Shown here piece by piece: positions 51,119 through 63,729 of a stretch of 64,000 bases of DNA. This stretch comes from Actinopolyspora saharensis. GTDB taxonomy: Bacteria > Actinomycetota > Actinomycetes > Mycobacteriales > Pseudonocardiaceae. Location of the stretch: NCBI RefSeq assembly GCF_900100925.1, contig NZ_FNKO01000002.1:2170001-2234000 (forward strand). Reading direction: 5' to 3'. A model generated the notes under the pieces. It was not told the origin of the DNA and did not search any database. It saw only the letters and a list, made by a program, of their open reading frames with translations. Every line of letters starts with the position of its first letter. Position 1 is the first letter of the stretch. A program made the position numbers and the translations under genes.

Positions 51119-52630
51119 TCAGCCGCGCACGGCCTCCAGCGCATCGACGAGACCGGCTCCGTGGAAACCAGCCCCGGTCGCGCCGCCCTGGCACTTCGCG
51201 TCCCTGGTCCCGTCACCGTCGGTGTCGTAGTTCTTCGGGCACGGGATCGTGTCGGCCTGGCCGCGCAGCGCCGAGACCACGCGCTCGGAGCTCCACTCCG
51301 GGTGCTCGGCCCGGATCAGCGCGGCCACCCCGGCCGCGTGCGGGGAGGCCATCGAGGTTCCCTGCGCGTAACCCCACTCGCCGTCGGGCAGTGTGGACAG
51401 CACCTCGCCGTTGCCGGAGGGGGTGTCCGCGTCCTGCCTGCTGTCCCCGCCGGGAGCGGTCACGTCGATCGAGTTGATCCCGTGGTTCGAGTAGAAGGAC
51501 TTGCTCCGCTCGGGACCCACGGCCGAGACGGACACGGTCCCGGGGAGCTCGGCGGGCAGCACCTCGCAACCGGGCCCGGCCCACCGGTCCTGCGTGGGAC
51601 CGCCGTTGTTGGGGCTGTTGGTGTCGTGGATCGGTTGGGACAGGTTCCAACCGCTGTTGCCCGCGGCCACCGTGTTGACCACGTCGTGGTCGCTCGCGTA
51701 ACCGACGGCGCGGCGGACTGCCTCGGCCACCGCGGCCTGGTCCGGGTTGTTCGCGCACCACAGGTACCAGGGGTCGACGAAGTAGGAGCTGTTGGTCACG
51801 TCCACCCCGTGCTGGGCGGCCCACATGAATCCGCAGATGGCAGCCGAGGGGTAGATGAAGCCCTCGTCGTTGACGACCTTGATCGAGACCAGGTCCGCCT
51901 CGGGGGCCACTCCGGCGATGCCGACGTCGTTGCGCGCGGCAGCCACGCTGCCGGCCACGTGCGTGCCGTGGTAGCTCGTGCTCGGCGTCCACGCCTCCTT
52001 GGAGCGGTCGGGGACACCGTTGTCGGTGCAGCCGACCGAGCGCTCTGCGTCGATGTTGGGGGCTAGGTCGGGGTGGTCGGGGTCGATCCCGGAGTCCAGG
52101 ACGCCGACCGTGGCGCCGGAGCCGTTCCCGATCTCGTGGGCCGCGGGCGCGCCGATCATGCGCATGTCCCACTGCTGCTCGGAGAGCGGGTCCCGCCCCT
52201 GCTGCGGGTCTTGCGAAGCCTGCGGGCCCCGCGAGGGATCGACGGTCTCGACCGCCTGCTCCCGCCCCACGTCCGCGGGCGAGCTCCGCTGCTCGTCCGG
52301 GAGCTTCTCGGCCAGGTTGCGACTGGCCCCCGCCGCCCGGACGCCGGGCTCGCCGCGCACCCGCGCGGCGAAGTCGGGGGCGGTCGAGCCCGCCAGCAAC
52401 ACGCCTATCTCCGGCCAGCGCTGCGTCACGGTCCCGTCGGCGGCGCGCACCGACTCGGCGGTGCGTTCCAGCCCGCCCTCGGAGGGGCCCACCACGATGA
52501 AGTGCGCCGGGGTCGAGTCAGCGGGGGCCGTTCGGGGCGCCGCGGCGGCGGTCGCGGGCACGAGCATGGTCAGCGCGAGAGCTGATCCGAGGATTCTGAG
52601 TGGTCTCAGTCCCAGTTGTTTGGATGACAC
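51119..52630 (-). CDS. Secreted subtilisin-like serine protease (S8)
   Basis: 503 aa. A signal peptide lies in residues about 1-32 (LGSALALTMLVPATAAAA). A propeptide-like region follows (STPAHFIVVGPSEGGLERTA; to about residue 150). The catalytic triad sits in VGVLDSGIDPDHPDL (Asp), YHGTHVAGSVAAARND (His) and GTSMASPHAAGVAALI (Ser); VNTVAAGNSGW holds the oxyanion Asn. Extra cysteines suggest disulfides. The C-terminus has a DTDGDGTRDAKC stretch resembling a calcium loop. GTG 52630 has GGGAGG 4 nt upstream. Confidence 0.93.
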   Translation of the reverse strand: MSSKQLGLRPLRILGSALALTMLVPATAAAAPRTAPADSTPAHFIVVGPSEGGLERTAESVRAADGTVTQRWPEIGVLLAGSTAPDFAARVRGEPGVRAAGASRNLAEKLPDEQRSSPADVGREQAVETVDPSRGPQASQDPQQGRDPLSEQQWDMRMIGAPAAHEIGNGSGATVGVLDSGIDPDHPDLAPNIDAERSVGCTDNGVPDRSKEAWTPSTSYHGTHVAGSVAAARNDVGIAGVAPEADLVSIKVVNDEGFIYPSAAICGFMWAAQHGVDVTNSSYFVDPWYLWCANNPDQAAVAEAVRRAVGYASDHDVVNTVAAGNSGWNLSQPIHDTNSPNNGGPTQDRWAGPGCEVLPAELPGTVSVSAVGPERSKSFYSNHGINSIDVTAPGGDSRQDADTPSGNGEVLSTLPDGEWGYAQGTSMASPHAAGVAALIRAEHPEWSSERVVSALRGQADTIPCPKNYDTDGDGTRDAKCQGGATGAGFHGAGLVDALEAVRG

Positions 52631-52799
52631 CGAACCTCCCAAGGGGCTCAACACATTACTGAGTGTGGAAGTTTGCGCCCGAACGGTTCCGCTCGATAGG
52701 TCATAATGGAGTAATCGGCCTGTGGTCTGATCGCGCGGCGTGGTCCGCGTCGCGTGTCGATCCGTGTCGCCGGTTCCGGTTCGGAGTTAGGGTCTTGGC

Positions 52800-55388
52800 G
52801 TGTCGGTCGATTCGGAAGTGCCGCCGCCAGAGTCCACACCGAGCGCCTCGGCCATGCGTCGTGCGCTGCGCAGAGCCTCCGAGGGAGTCACCCTGGACGC
52901 CACGGAGGCGGCCGTGCTGCTGCACGCGCGCGGGTCCGATCTGGACACGTTGCTCGAAGCAGCGGGAAAGGTCCGGGACGCCCACCTGCGCGCCGAGGGT
53001 CGGTTCGGGATCGTCAGCTACAGCCGCAAGGTGTTCGTCCCGCTAACCAGGTTGTGCCGGGACCGTTGCCACTACTGCACGTTCGCGACAGTTCCGCACA
53101 AGGTGGAAGCGCCGTTCCTGGAGCGGGAGGAAGTCCTGGAGATCGCCAGGCAAGGTGCCGAGGCGGGGTGCAAGGAGGCCCTGTTCACCCTCGGCGACCG
53201 CCCGGAGGACAGGTGGTCGGTCGCCGCCGAGTGGCTGCACGAGCGCGGCTACTCCTCGACGATCGACTACGTGCGGTCCTGCGCCATCGCGGTGCTCGAG
53301 GAGACCGGGCTGCTGCCCCACCTCAATCCGGGCGTGCTCGGCTGGTCCGAGCTGACCAGGCTCAAACCGGTCGCCCCGAGCATGGGGATGATGCTGGAGA
53401 CCACTTCGGAGCGCCTGTGGAGCCAACCCGGCAACCCGCACTACGCCAGCCCGGATAAGGAACCCGCGGTGCGCCTGCGGGTGCTGGCCGACGCCGGGCG
53501 GGTGGGCGTGCCGTTCACCAGCGGCGTTCTCATCGGGATCGGTGAGACCACGGCCGAGCGTGCCGACTCCCTGCTGGAGCTGCGGGCCAGCGCCCGCCAG
53601 TACGGGCACCTCCAGGAGATCATCGTGCAGAACTTCCGCGCCAAGCCGGACACGGCCATGCGCGGGATGCCCGATGCCGATCTGCAGGACCTGGCCGCGA
53701 CCATCGCCGTGGCGCGGTTGCTGATGCCCTCCGGGGTGAGCGTGCAGGCCCCGCCGAACCTGGTCGGTGCGGAGCACGCCCTGATGCTGCGCGCCGGCAT
53801 CGACGACTGGGGCGGGGTGTCGCCGGTGACCCCGGACCACGTGAACCCGGAGCGTCCCTGGCCGCGCATCGACGAGCTGGCCGAGCAGACCCGGGCGGGC
53901 GGTTTCGAGCTCCGCGAGCGGCTGACGGCCTACCCGAAGTACGTGCGTGCCGGGCTGTCCGGGGACAGCACCCCCTGGCTGGATCCGCGGGTGGCCACCC
54001 ACGTGGCCGAGCTGGCCGAGTCGGACGGCATGGCGCGGGCGGACGCCCGCCCGGAGGGCCTGCCGTGGCAGGAGCCGGACGGCGGGCTCGAATCGGTCGG
54101 ACGCACCGATCTGAACAGCAGCATCGACACCGAGGGGCGCAGCGCGGAGCGCCGCGGGGACTTCGACAGCGTCTACGGTGATTGGGAGGAACTGCGCGGC
54201 AGGCTCCCCGGGACCCGGCAACCGGAGCGGCTCGACTCCGATGTGGCCGCCGGGCTCCGGCTGGCCGAGCGGGATCCGGCGGCTCTGCTGGACGAGGCCA
54301 ACAACGAAGCGGCCATGGCGCTGCTGACCTGCGAGGGGACCGCGCTGGACGAGATGGCGCGGTTGGCTGACCAGGTGCGGGCCGATGTGGTGGGCCCGGA
54401 CGTCACCTACGTGGTCAACCGCAACATCAACTTTTCCAATGTGTGCTACGTGGGCTGCCGGTTCTGCGCCTTCGCGCAGCGCGAGCGGGACGCCGACGCC
54501 TTCCGCCTCTCCCCGGAGGACGTGGCCGACCGGGCCGAGGAGGCACGTCGCGCGGGTGCCACCGAGGTGTGCATGCAGGGCGGTATCGATCCGAAGCTGC
54601 CCGTCGGCGCCTACGCGGAGCTGGTGCGCGCGGTCAAGAACCGGGTGCCCGACATGCACGTGCACGCGTTCAGCCCGATGGAGATCGTCAGCGCTGCCGC
54701 CAAGGCGGGCAGCAGCGTCGAGGAGTGGCTGACCGAGCTGCGGGACGCCGGGTTGGACACGATCCCGGGCACCGCGGCCGAGATCCTCGACGACGACGTG
54801 CGCTGGGTGCTGACCAAGGGCAAGCTCCCGGCCGCGGAGTGGATCGACGTGGTCAGCACCGCCCACCGGCTCGGGATTCGCTCCTCCTCCACGATGATGT
54901 ACGGGCATGTGGACACCCCGGAGCACTGGCTCGGCCACCTGCGCACCCTGGCCGGGGTGCAGGACACCGCGCGCGAGAACGGCAGCGCAGGCTTCACCGA
55001 GTTCGTCGCGCTGCCCTTCGTGCACCGCAACGCCCCGATCTACCTCGCGGGGCTGGCCAGGCCCGGGCCCACCCGCAGGGACAACCGCGCGGTGCACGCC
55101 ATGGCGCGGCTGGCCCTGCACGGCCGGGTGGACAACATCCAGTGCTCCTGGGTCAAGCTGGGCGACGAGGAGACGGCCGAGGTGCTGTGCGGCGGGGCCA
55201 ACGACCTCGGCGGCACGTTGATGGAGGAGACCATCAGCAGGATGGCCGGTTCCGAGCACGGATCGCAGCGCACGATCGAGCAGCTCGACGCGGTTTCGCG
55301 GCGCGCGGGCCGGAGCGCTCGGCAGCGGGACACCGCCTACGGCCCGGCCCCGGTGGTGCAGCTCGGGATCTCCGAGCAGCCGGTGTGA
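52800..55388 (+). CDS. fbiC: FO synthase FbiC (CofG-CofH fusion), coenzyme F420 biosynthesis
   Basis: Makes the deazaflavin FO from tyrosine and a pyrimidine precursor in two radical-SAM steps. The 862-aa length equals the actinobacterial fusion. The N-terminal CofG domain has [10 protein letters not shown] near residue 86, the C-terminal CofH domain [10 protein letters not shown] near 549; each binds a 4Fe-4S cluster and S-adenosylmethionine. A linker of about 60 residues (400-460) joins them. GTG 52800 follows TAGGGT by 6 nt, so it is probably leaderless. It shows the organism uses F420. A 15-bp hairpin ends the transcript. Confidence 0.97.
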   Translation: MSVDSEVPPPESTPSASAMRRALRRASEGVTLDATEAAVLLHARGSDLDTLLEAAGKVRDAHLRAEGRFGIVSYSRKVFVPLTRLCRDRCHYCTFATVPHKVEAPFLEREEVLEIARQGAEAGCKEALFTLGDRPEDRWSVAAEWLHERGYSSTIDYVRSCAIAVLEETGLLPHLNPGVLGWSELTRLKPVAPSMGMMLETTSERLWSQPGNPHYASPDKEPAVRLRVLADAGRVGVPFTSGVLIGIGETTAERADSLLELRASARQYGHLQEIIVQNFRAKPDTAMRGMPDADLQDLAATIAVARLLMPSGVSVQAPPNLVGAEHALMLRAGIDDWGGVSPVTPDHVNPERPWPRIDELAEQTRAGGFELRERLTAYPKYVRAGLSGDSTPWLDPRVATHVAELAESDGMARADARPEGLPWQEPDGGLESVGRTDLNSSIDTEGRSAERRGDFDSVYGDWEELRGRLPGTRQPERLDSDVAAGLRLAERDPAALLDEANNEAAMALLTCEGTALDEMARLADQVRADVVGPDVTYVVNRNINFSNVCYVGCRFCAFAQRERDADAFRLSPEDVADRAEEARRAGATEVCMQGGIDPKLPVGAYAELVRAVKNRVPDMHVHAFSPMEIVSAAAKAGSSVEEWLTELRDAGLDTIPGTAAEILDDDVRWVLTKGKLPAAEWIDVVSTAHRLGIRSSSTMMYGHVDTPEHWLGHLRTLAGVQDTARENGSAGFTEFVALPFVHRNAPIYLAGLARPGPTRRDNRAVHAMARLALHGRVDNIQCSWVKLGDEETAEVLCGGANDLGGTLMEETISRMAGSEHGSQRTIEQLDAVSRRAGRSARQRDTAYGPAPVVQLGISEQPV

Positions 55389-55406
55389 GCGGTCCGAGTT
55401 GAGCGG

Positions 55407-55457
55407 GGCGCCGGCGTTTCCGTCTCCTCCTCCGGGGAGGGTGGAAACGCCGGCGCC
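55407..55457 (+). terminator. Strong hairpin terminator after fbiC
   Basis: Arms GGCGCCGGCGTTTCC and GGAAACGCCGGCGCC form a perfect 15-bp stem around a 21-nt loop, which itself can pair (CTCC/GGAG). It is 18 bp after the fbiC stop. The remaining gap to 55702 shows only a possible -10 TACGCT near 55670. Confidence 0.8.
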
Positions 55458-55702
55458 GACTTCGTGCGGGGCCGGTTCACCGGCGCCCGGTGCCGACCGT
55501 GCGCGACGAGCTCCGCCGCGAGCCCCCGCTGGGCGGGGGTGCATCACCGCGAGCAGCGGTCTCACGAAGCGCTCGCCCGGCGTCCCGGGAGCGCACCGTG
55601 AGCACGGTTCGTCCGGTGCGGACGGATCGTGCTCGAGCCCGCGGAGGCCCGCTGTGCGACCGCCAGTACGCTCGCACCGCGCCGATCGTCGTGGAGCTGG
55701 AC

Positions 55703-56215
55703 GTGGGAATTCTCGACTGGTTGACCGGTACCGAGCGGCCGGACGGGAACGTGCCGCCGCGTTCACCCCAGGAGGTCCATCAGGCCCTGGTGGGAGTGAA
55801 CAGACCGGACGCTTCTTTCCTCGTGCGGGACGGATCCCCCGAGGGGGTCGACCTGGTTTCCGAGTGGCGGGTCATGAACCCGGCCTGGTACGAGCACTTC
55901 AGGACGTTCAGCCAGCGCGAGTTCTACAGCGTCCTGATGCGGTTGGACCCCGGCAAGTGCGAGGTCCGCTCCACGGACCGGACGTGGACCGTGGACTGGA
56001 CGCGCGGCTATCCCGAGCTCGTCCACGGGCTGGAGTACGAGCGCGGGCCGCAGAAGAAGCGCGAAGCGTCCTGGACGTTGGAACGGGACGAGAACGGCAA
56101 GCTCCGCGCGTACCGGCAGGCCACCTTCTCCTCCGAGGACCTGAAGGCCCCGCTCAGGGAGGCGGTCCTCGCCCACGGCTGGACCTGGCGCGGCGTCGCC
56201 TTCGGCAAGCTGTGA
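55703..56215 (+). CDS. Hypothetical soluble protein (170 aa), coupled to the next gene
   Basis: Begins MGILDWLTGTERPDGNVPPR at GTG 55703 (GTGGAG 7 nt upstream); GTG 55691 adds four residues. The protein is hydrophilic and Trp/Tyr-rich, with blocks VSEWRVMNPAWYEHFRTFSQ, RTWTVDWTRGYPELVHGL and LREAVLAHGWTWRGVAFGKL. No signal peptide, membrane span or enzyme motif. Its stop overlaps the GTG of the following 63-aa gene (GTGA), so the two proteins are made together and may form a complex. I do not recognise the family. Confidence 0.68.
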   Translation: MGILDWLTGTERPDGNVPPRSPQEVHQALVGVNRPDASFLVRDGSPEGVDLVSEWRVMNPAWYEHFRTFSQREFYSVLMRLDPGKCEVRSTDRTWTVDWTRGYPELVHGLEYERGPQKKREASWTLERDENGKLRAYRQATFSSEDLKAPLREAVLAHGWTWRGVAFGKL

Positions 56216-56403
56216 GCGGGGAGGCAATCCGGAGCAGTCATCCTCCGGCGCTGGTCGACGTGTCCGATCCCGAGCGGCGCGCGGTCCTGCGACTGGTTCT
56301 CACCGCGAACCAGCAGCAGTTCACCGAGTTGACGGATGATTTTCACCAGTTCGTCGCCTCGGCATCGCCCGACGAGTCGATCGAGGCGCAGTACGGTGAG
56401 TGA
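56212..56403 (+). CDS. Small hypothetical protein (63 aa), translationally coupled
   Basis: GTG 56212 overlaps the upstream stop as GTGA. The sequence MSGEAIRSSHPPALVDVSDP... continues into RLVLTANQQQFTELTDDFHQ and an acidic end (DESIEAQYGE); it looks helical and acidic. A perfect hairpin follows directly at the stop codon. No family recognised; likely partner of the 170-aa protein. Confidence 0.6.
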   Translation: MSGEAIRSSHPPALVDVSDPERRAVLRLVLTANQQQFTELTDDFHQFVASASPDESIEAQYGE

Positions 56404-56423
56404 GCGCGGATCGGTCCGCGCTC
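56402..56423 (+). terminator. Hairpin terminator after the 55703-56403 pair
   Basis: Perfect 9-bp stem GAGCGCGGA/TCCGCGCTC with a TCGG tetraloop, overlapping the stop codon of the small gene. The following 330 bp to 56753 show no gene. Confidence 0.65.
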
Positions 56424-56753
56424 CGTGCCGAGTTCCGACCGGGGGCCGATCGGGTTCCGCCCGGTTCCTGCCGGATTTTTCGTCGGAGCGGGCGCAACCC
56501 CGCCTCGACCCGGGCGTCCCACGGGTGGGGACTGGTGTCCCCGCGGGGCGGTCGTGCGTGCCCGCCCCCGGTGCGTCCTCGTGCGTGTGCGACCGATTAC
56601 GATCTGCGCGGTCATCACACGATCGTGGAACGTCGCCGTTCCGGCGGTTCGGTGGATCGTTCCTGGGGCGCACGGGTTGGGTGACGTGCGCGGGTCGTGC
56701 TCGCGACTCCGCGCTGCTTCGAGATGCGAGATCCGACCAGGGAGGCAGAGCTC

Positions 56754-58152
<1,399 letters not shown>

Positions 58153-58206
58153 ACTGATCCTTTTGGGGTAGCCTTCCACCGAAGTTCGACGGTGCGGAGG
58201 TGAGCA

Positions 58207-59244
58207 GTGGCCGACCGTAGTCAGCCCGGACGTGCCGCACAGCGCAGCCCCGCACCGGGCAGGGTCGAACGGCTGCGCGGCAGGTACCCGTGGTTCGACC
58301 GCCTCGTCCGAGCGGCCCAGCGCTACCAGCGGAACTACGGGGACTACTACGCCGCCGCGATCACCTACTTCAGCGTGCTCGCGCTCGTGCCGCTGCTGAT
58401 GATCGCCTTCGCGATCGCCGGTTTCGTGCTCACCAGCAACCCGGACTTGCTGGAGCGCCTCCAGAGCTCGATCGCCGAGTCCGTGCCCAGCGCCCAGCTG
58501 AGCGAGCTGGTCAACGGGGTGGTGGAGGAGTCGATCGAGCAGGCGGGCGCCGTGGGGATCATCGGGCTGTTGGCCGCCCTCTACTCCGGTCTCGGCTGGA
58601 TGAGCAACCTGCGTGAGGCGTTGACCGCGCAGTGGGGGCAGGGGCCCACCGCGATGTCCATGCCCCGCCGGATGCTCGCCGATCTGGCCGCCCTGCTCGG
58701 GCTGGGGCTGGCCATGGTCGTTTCGTTCGGCATCAGCGCCCTGGGCGGCGGTGTGGGGCGGATGCTGTTCCGGATGGCCGGGGTGGAGAACACCGCCGCG
58801 GCCGACTTCGTGCTGTGGGTGTTGGCCCTGCTGCTGTCGCTGGCCGCGAGCTGGCTGGTGTTCCTGTGGGTGCTGTCCAGGCTGCCCAGAAAGCCCGTGG
58901 TGCTCCGGACTGCGGTGTGGGGCGCGTTGTTCGCGGCCGTCGGTTTCGAGGTGCTCAAGCAGGTCGGCGTGCTCTACCTGAACAGCCTGAGCGGCTCCCC
59001 GGCCGCGGCCGCCTTCGGTCCGATACTCGGCCTGCTGGTCTTCGCCTACCTGACCTCCCGGTTCCTGCTGTTCGTGACCGCGTGGACGGCCTCGGCGGGG
59101 GCGAACCTGCGAATGCTCTCCCCGGAACCGCCCCCGCCTGCCGTGATCAGGCCCGTGGTGGGGCAGCGGGGCGGCGCACGTGCCGTGCTCGGGATGTTCG
59201 GGCTCGGTGTGCTGCTCGGGTGGTTGACCCGCGGACGCCGCTGA
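58207..59244 (+). CDS. yhjD: YihY/BrkB (YhjD-type) inner-membrane protein
   Basis: 345 aa with about six to seven spans. YQRNYGDYYAAAITYFSVLA near residue 40, GLGWMSNLREALTAQWGQ near 127 and the segment FVLWVLALLLSLAASWLVFL are typical of the YihY/BrkB family; the YhjD subgroup next to trpS is common in actinobacteria. Suggested in the literature to be a transporter, role unsettled. CGGAGGTGAG lies 2-3 nt before GTG 58207. Gap of 54 bp from trpS suggests one operon. A TGCCCG/CGGGCA hairpin at about 59285 may end it. Confidence 0.87.
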   Translation: MADRSQPGRAAQRSPAPGRVERLRGRYPWFDRLVRAAQRYQRNYGDYYAAAITYFSVLALVPLLMIAFAIAGFVLTSNPDLLERLQSSIAESVPSAQLSELVNGVVEESIEQAGAVGIIGLLAALYSGLGWMSNLREALTAQWGQGPTAMSMPRRMLADLAALLGLGLAMVVSFGISALGGGVGRMLFRMAGVENTAAADFVLWVLALLLSLAASWLVFLWVLSRLPRKPVVLRTAVWGALFAAVGFEVLKQVGVLYLNSLSGSPAAAAFGPILGLLVFAYLTSRFLLFVTAWTASAGANLRMLSPEPPPPAVIRPVVGQRGGARAVLGMFGLGVLLGWLTRGRR

Positions 59245-59382
59245 CGTTCTGGAGCGCAGGCGGTGCGGGCCGCGCGGGGGCGCTGCCCGATGTCCGGGCA
59301 CCCGCAGCGAACCCCCGAGTGAGGTTTCCCCGCGGAACCACCCGAGCGAACCGATCCGCGTGCGCTCGCCGCGGGCTTCGGT

Positions 59383-60639
59383 TCAGCGGCTCTTCCTCCG
59401 GTGCAGCACCACGGTCGTCAGCACGGCCAGGGCGGCCAGCAGCGTGCCGAGGAAGCCGAGGACGGGAGGGACCCCGCGGGATTCGTCGGAGCCCGCGGCC
59501 TGCCGCGGGGACTCCGCGGTTCGCCGGGCGTCGGGAGTGGTCGAGGTGGTGGTGCGCGGCGCGGCCAGCTCGCCCACCTTTCCGCGCTCGGTCAGCCGGA
59601 ACCCGTGGTCCAGCAGCGCGGCGGCCTGCTCGGACATCTCGACCGGGCGGTGCTCCCCGCGCAGCAGCACGGCGACCAGCCGGTGGCCGCCGCGCTCGGC
59701 GGCCACCACCCTGGTGTGCCTGGCGTCGTCGGTGAAACCGGTCTTGCCGAACAGGGCCCCGGGGTAGTTCATGGCCACATCGCTGTCGCTGGCGATGCGC
59801 AGCGGCGGCTGCCCAGGGGGAGTGGGCAGCTCGGCCCGACGGGTGCTCGCGATCTCCGCGAACTCGGGGTTGGCCATGGCAGCGCGCAGGATCAGCGCCA
59901 GATCGTAGGCCGAGGTGCTCATCCCGGGTCCGTCCAGTCCGGACACGGTGGCGGCCCTGGTGTCGGTCGCGCCGAGCCGCCGGGCCAGCTCGTTCATCCG
60001 CCGCACGGTTTCCCGCCGCCCGCCGAGCTCGCGCGCGAGAGCGTGCGCGGCGTCGTTGCCCGACTGCAGGATCAGCCCGGTCAGCACCTGACGAGCCGTG
60101 TAGGTGACCCCCGGTTCGAGGCCGACCGAACTGCCCTCGGTGGCCGCGTCGGCCCGGGTGGCCGTGATCTCGTCGGACAGCTCGAGCTCGCGGACCGCGA
60201 CGAGCGCGGTGAGGATCTTGATCACCGAAGCGGGGCGGTACCTGCCGTGCGGATTCCGCGCGGCCAGCACGTCGCCGCTGCCCAGCTCGGCGACCACCCA
60301 GCCCTTCGCCCCCACCTCCGGGGGCGGGGGAGGTGCCTGCGGCGGTGCCACGACCCCGCAGGCGCCCATCCGCTCCCCGCCGGGCGGCTCGTCCGGCACC
60401 GGCAGCGGATCCGGGGTGGGCTCGCCCGGTGGAGGGACCTCGGAACTGTCCACGGGGGACGGGGGCAGCGTGGCGTTCGAACAGGCCGCGCCCGCTTCCC
60501 GGTGGTCCCGGGCTTCCGCGGCGGCGAGGGACGGCGGCGCCAGCAGGGACAGCGCGGTCATGGACGCGAGCAGGCACGCGAGAGCCGGTGGGACGCGGCC
60601 GGACGCCGGGGGCGCTGCCGTGGGCACTGCTGGGGGCAC
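59383..60639 (-). CDS. dacB: D-alanyl-D-alanine carboxypeptidase (DacB type, PBP5-like)
   Basis: Trims the terminal D-Ala from peptidoglycan stem peptides outside the membrane. 418 aa: a signal peptide in residues about 15-40 (ALACLLASMTALSLLAPPSL), a Pro-rich spacer, the S11 domain with RPASVIKIL (SxxK nucleophile) near 138, SGNDAA (SxN) near 193 and GKTGFTDDARHT (KTG) near 291, then a C-terminal span (PPVLGFLGTLLAALAVLTTV) and RRKSR that anchor it. GTG 60639 follows TAGGCT by 7 nt (leaderless). Divergent from the SCO4848-like gene; position as Rv3330. Confidence 0.93.
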   Translation of the reverse strand: MPPAVPTAAPPASGRVPPALACLLASMTALSLLAPPSLAAAEARDHREAGAACSNATLPPSPVDSSEVPPPGEPTPDPLPVPDEPPGGERMGACGVVAPPQAPPPPPEVGAKGWVVAELGSGDVLAARNPHGRYRPASVIKILTALVAVRELELSDEITATRADAATEGSSVGLEPGVTYTARQVLTGLILQSGNDAAHALARELGGRRETVRRMNELARRLGATDTRAATVSGLDGPGMSTSAYDLALILRAAMANPEFAEIASTRRAELPTPPGQPPLRIASDSDVAMNYPGALFGKTGFTDDARHTRVVAAERGGHRLVAVLLRGEHRPVEMSEQAAALLDHGFRLTERGKVGELAAPRTTTSTTPDARRTAESPRQAAGSDESRGVPPVLGFLGTLLAALAVLTTVVLHRRKSR

Positions 60640-60731
60640 GCGAGTCAGCCTAGATCAGGTGGGCGGGAACGCGAATCCGCCGAGCGGACCCCACGATGCT
60701 GTGGGCGTGGGCACAGCACGATACTGAGGGC

Positions 60732-60959
60732 GTGCGTATCTCACGTGGTATGGGACTGTTCCTGCTCGCCTTCGGCGTCTGGTCGTGGGTGCTGTGGCCG
60801 ACCTTCTTCAAGAACATCCTCGCCAGCGAGGACTCCTGGTCGGGCGGGTCGCCGACGCCCTTCCTGTGGGTGCACCTGGTGATCGCGACCGTATCGCTCG
60901 TGCTGGGCACGATCATCGGTGTGCTCGGGTGGCGCGGTTACCGAGCAGCGCGCGACTGA
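60732..60959 (+). CDS. SCO4848-family small membrane protein
   Basis: 75 aa: MRISRGMGLFLLAFGVWSWV then LWPTFFKNI, and a second span LWVHLVIATVSLVLGTIIGV before GWRGYRAARD. Two-span proteins of this kind beside the D-Ala-D-Ala carboxypeptidase gene match the Streptomyces SCO4848 family. Function unknown. GTG 60732 follows GATACT by 6 nt, with no ribosome site, suggesting a leaderless mRNA. It is divergent from dacB (92 bp) and converges with sdhB at a long hairpin. Confidence 0.82.
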   Translation: MRISRGMGLFLLAFGVWSWVLWPTFFKNILASEDSWSGGSPTPFLWVHLVIATVSLVLGTIIGVLGWRGYRAARD

Positions 60960-61033
60960 GCGACTCGCTCCGGTCCGAAACCGGGGGAGCTTCCGCGCGA
61001 ACCGGCGCCGGGCAGCGGCTTCCGGAAGGACGC

Positions 61034-61076
61034 GGCCCCGCGCGCCACCCCCGGAACGGGGGCGCCACGCGGGGCC
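61034..61076. terminator. Bipartite hairpin terminator between SCO4848-like gene and sdhB
   Basis: Outer arms GGCCCCGCG/CGCGGGGCC (9 bp) and inner arms CCCCCG/CGGGGG with a GAA loop, separated by an asymmetric internal mismatch. It sits 33 bp after the sdhB stop (minus) and 75 bp after the plus-strand gene. Confidence 0.7.
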
Positions 61077-61108
61077 GGTGAGGACGCTCGGTGCTGGAGG
61101 GGTCTCGC

Positions 61109-61899
61109 TCAGCGCCTGCGGAACATCAGGGCCCGCTTGACCTCCTGGATCGCCTTGGTCACCTGGATGCCGCGCGGGCAGGCGTCGGTGCAGTTGAACG
61201 TGGTCCGGCAGCGCCACACCCCGTCGATGTCGTTGAGGATGTCCAGGCGCTCCTCGGCGGCCTCGTCCCTGCTGTCGAAGATGAACCTGTGGGCGTTGAC
61301 GATCGCCGCGGGGCCGAAGTAGGAGCCCTCGGACCAGTACACCGGGCACGAGGTGGTGCACGCCGCGCACAGGATGCACTTGGTCGTGTCGTCGAAGCGC
61401 TCCCGCTCGGCGACCGACTGGAACCGCTCGCGCGTCGGGTCGTTGCCGGTGGTGACCATGTAGGGCTTGATCGCCTTGTAGGCCTCGAAGAAGGGCTCCA
61501 TGTTGACCAGCAGGTCCTTCTCCACCGGCAGGCCCTTGATCGGCTCCACGGTGAGGGTGGTCTCGCCCTTCTTGGCGAACATGTCCTTCATCAGGACCTT
61601 GCAGGCCAGCCGGTTGACGCCGTTGATCCGCATGGCGTCCGAGCCGCAGACACCGTGGGCGCAGGAACGCCGGAAGGTCAGCGTCCCGTCGATGTACCAC
61701 TTGATGTAGTGCAGCAGGTTGAGCACGCGGTCGCTCGGCATGGCCGGGATCCGGTAGGACTCCCAGTGCAGGTCGTCGTCGACCTCGGGGTTGTACCGCT
61801 CGATCTTGACCGTGACCATCGTGGCGCCCTCCGGGATCGGAGGGGCGTCCGAGGGGAGGTCCGCGGTCTCGCTGTTCGCGTTCTTCGTTGGGGCGGTCA

Positions 61900-61900
<1 letters not shown>
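61109..61900 (-). CDS. sdhB: Succinate dehydrogenase iron-sulfur subunit
   Basis: Electron-transfer subunit of complex II. 263 aa with the 2Fe-2S motif SCAHGVCGSD plus a distant Cys (RLAC, near residue 100), the 4Fe-4S motif CILCAACTTSCPVYW near 175 and the 3Fe-4S region CRTTFNCTDACPRGI near 231. The third 2Fe-2S ligand position is Asp, as in many SdhB. Residues 1-27 are a hydrophilic extension. Its ATG overlaps the sdhA stop by one base (TGATG), so the two are coupled. Last gene of the sdh operon; terminator follows. Confidence 0.96.
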
Positions 61901-63690
<1,790 letters not shown>

Positions 63691-63729
63691 GGTGGTCTCC
63701 TTGGCTCGTCGCCTGCTGTCCGGGCGCCG

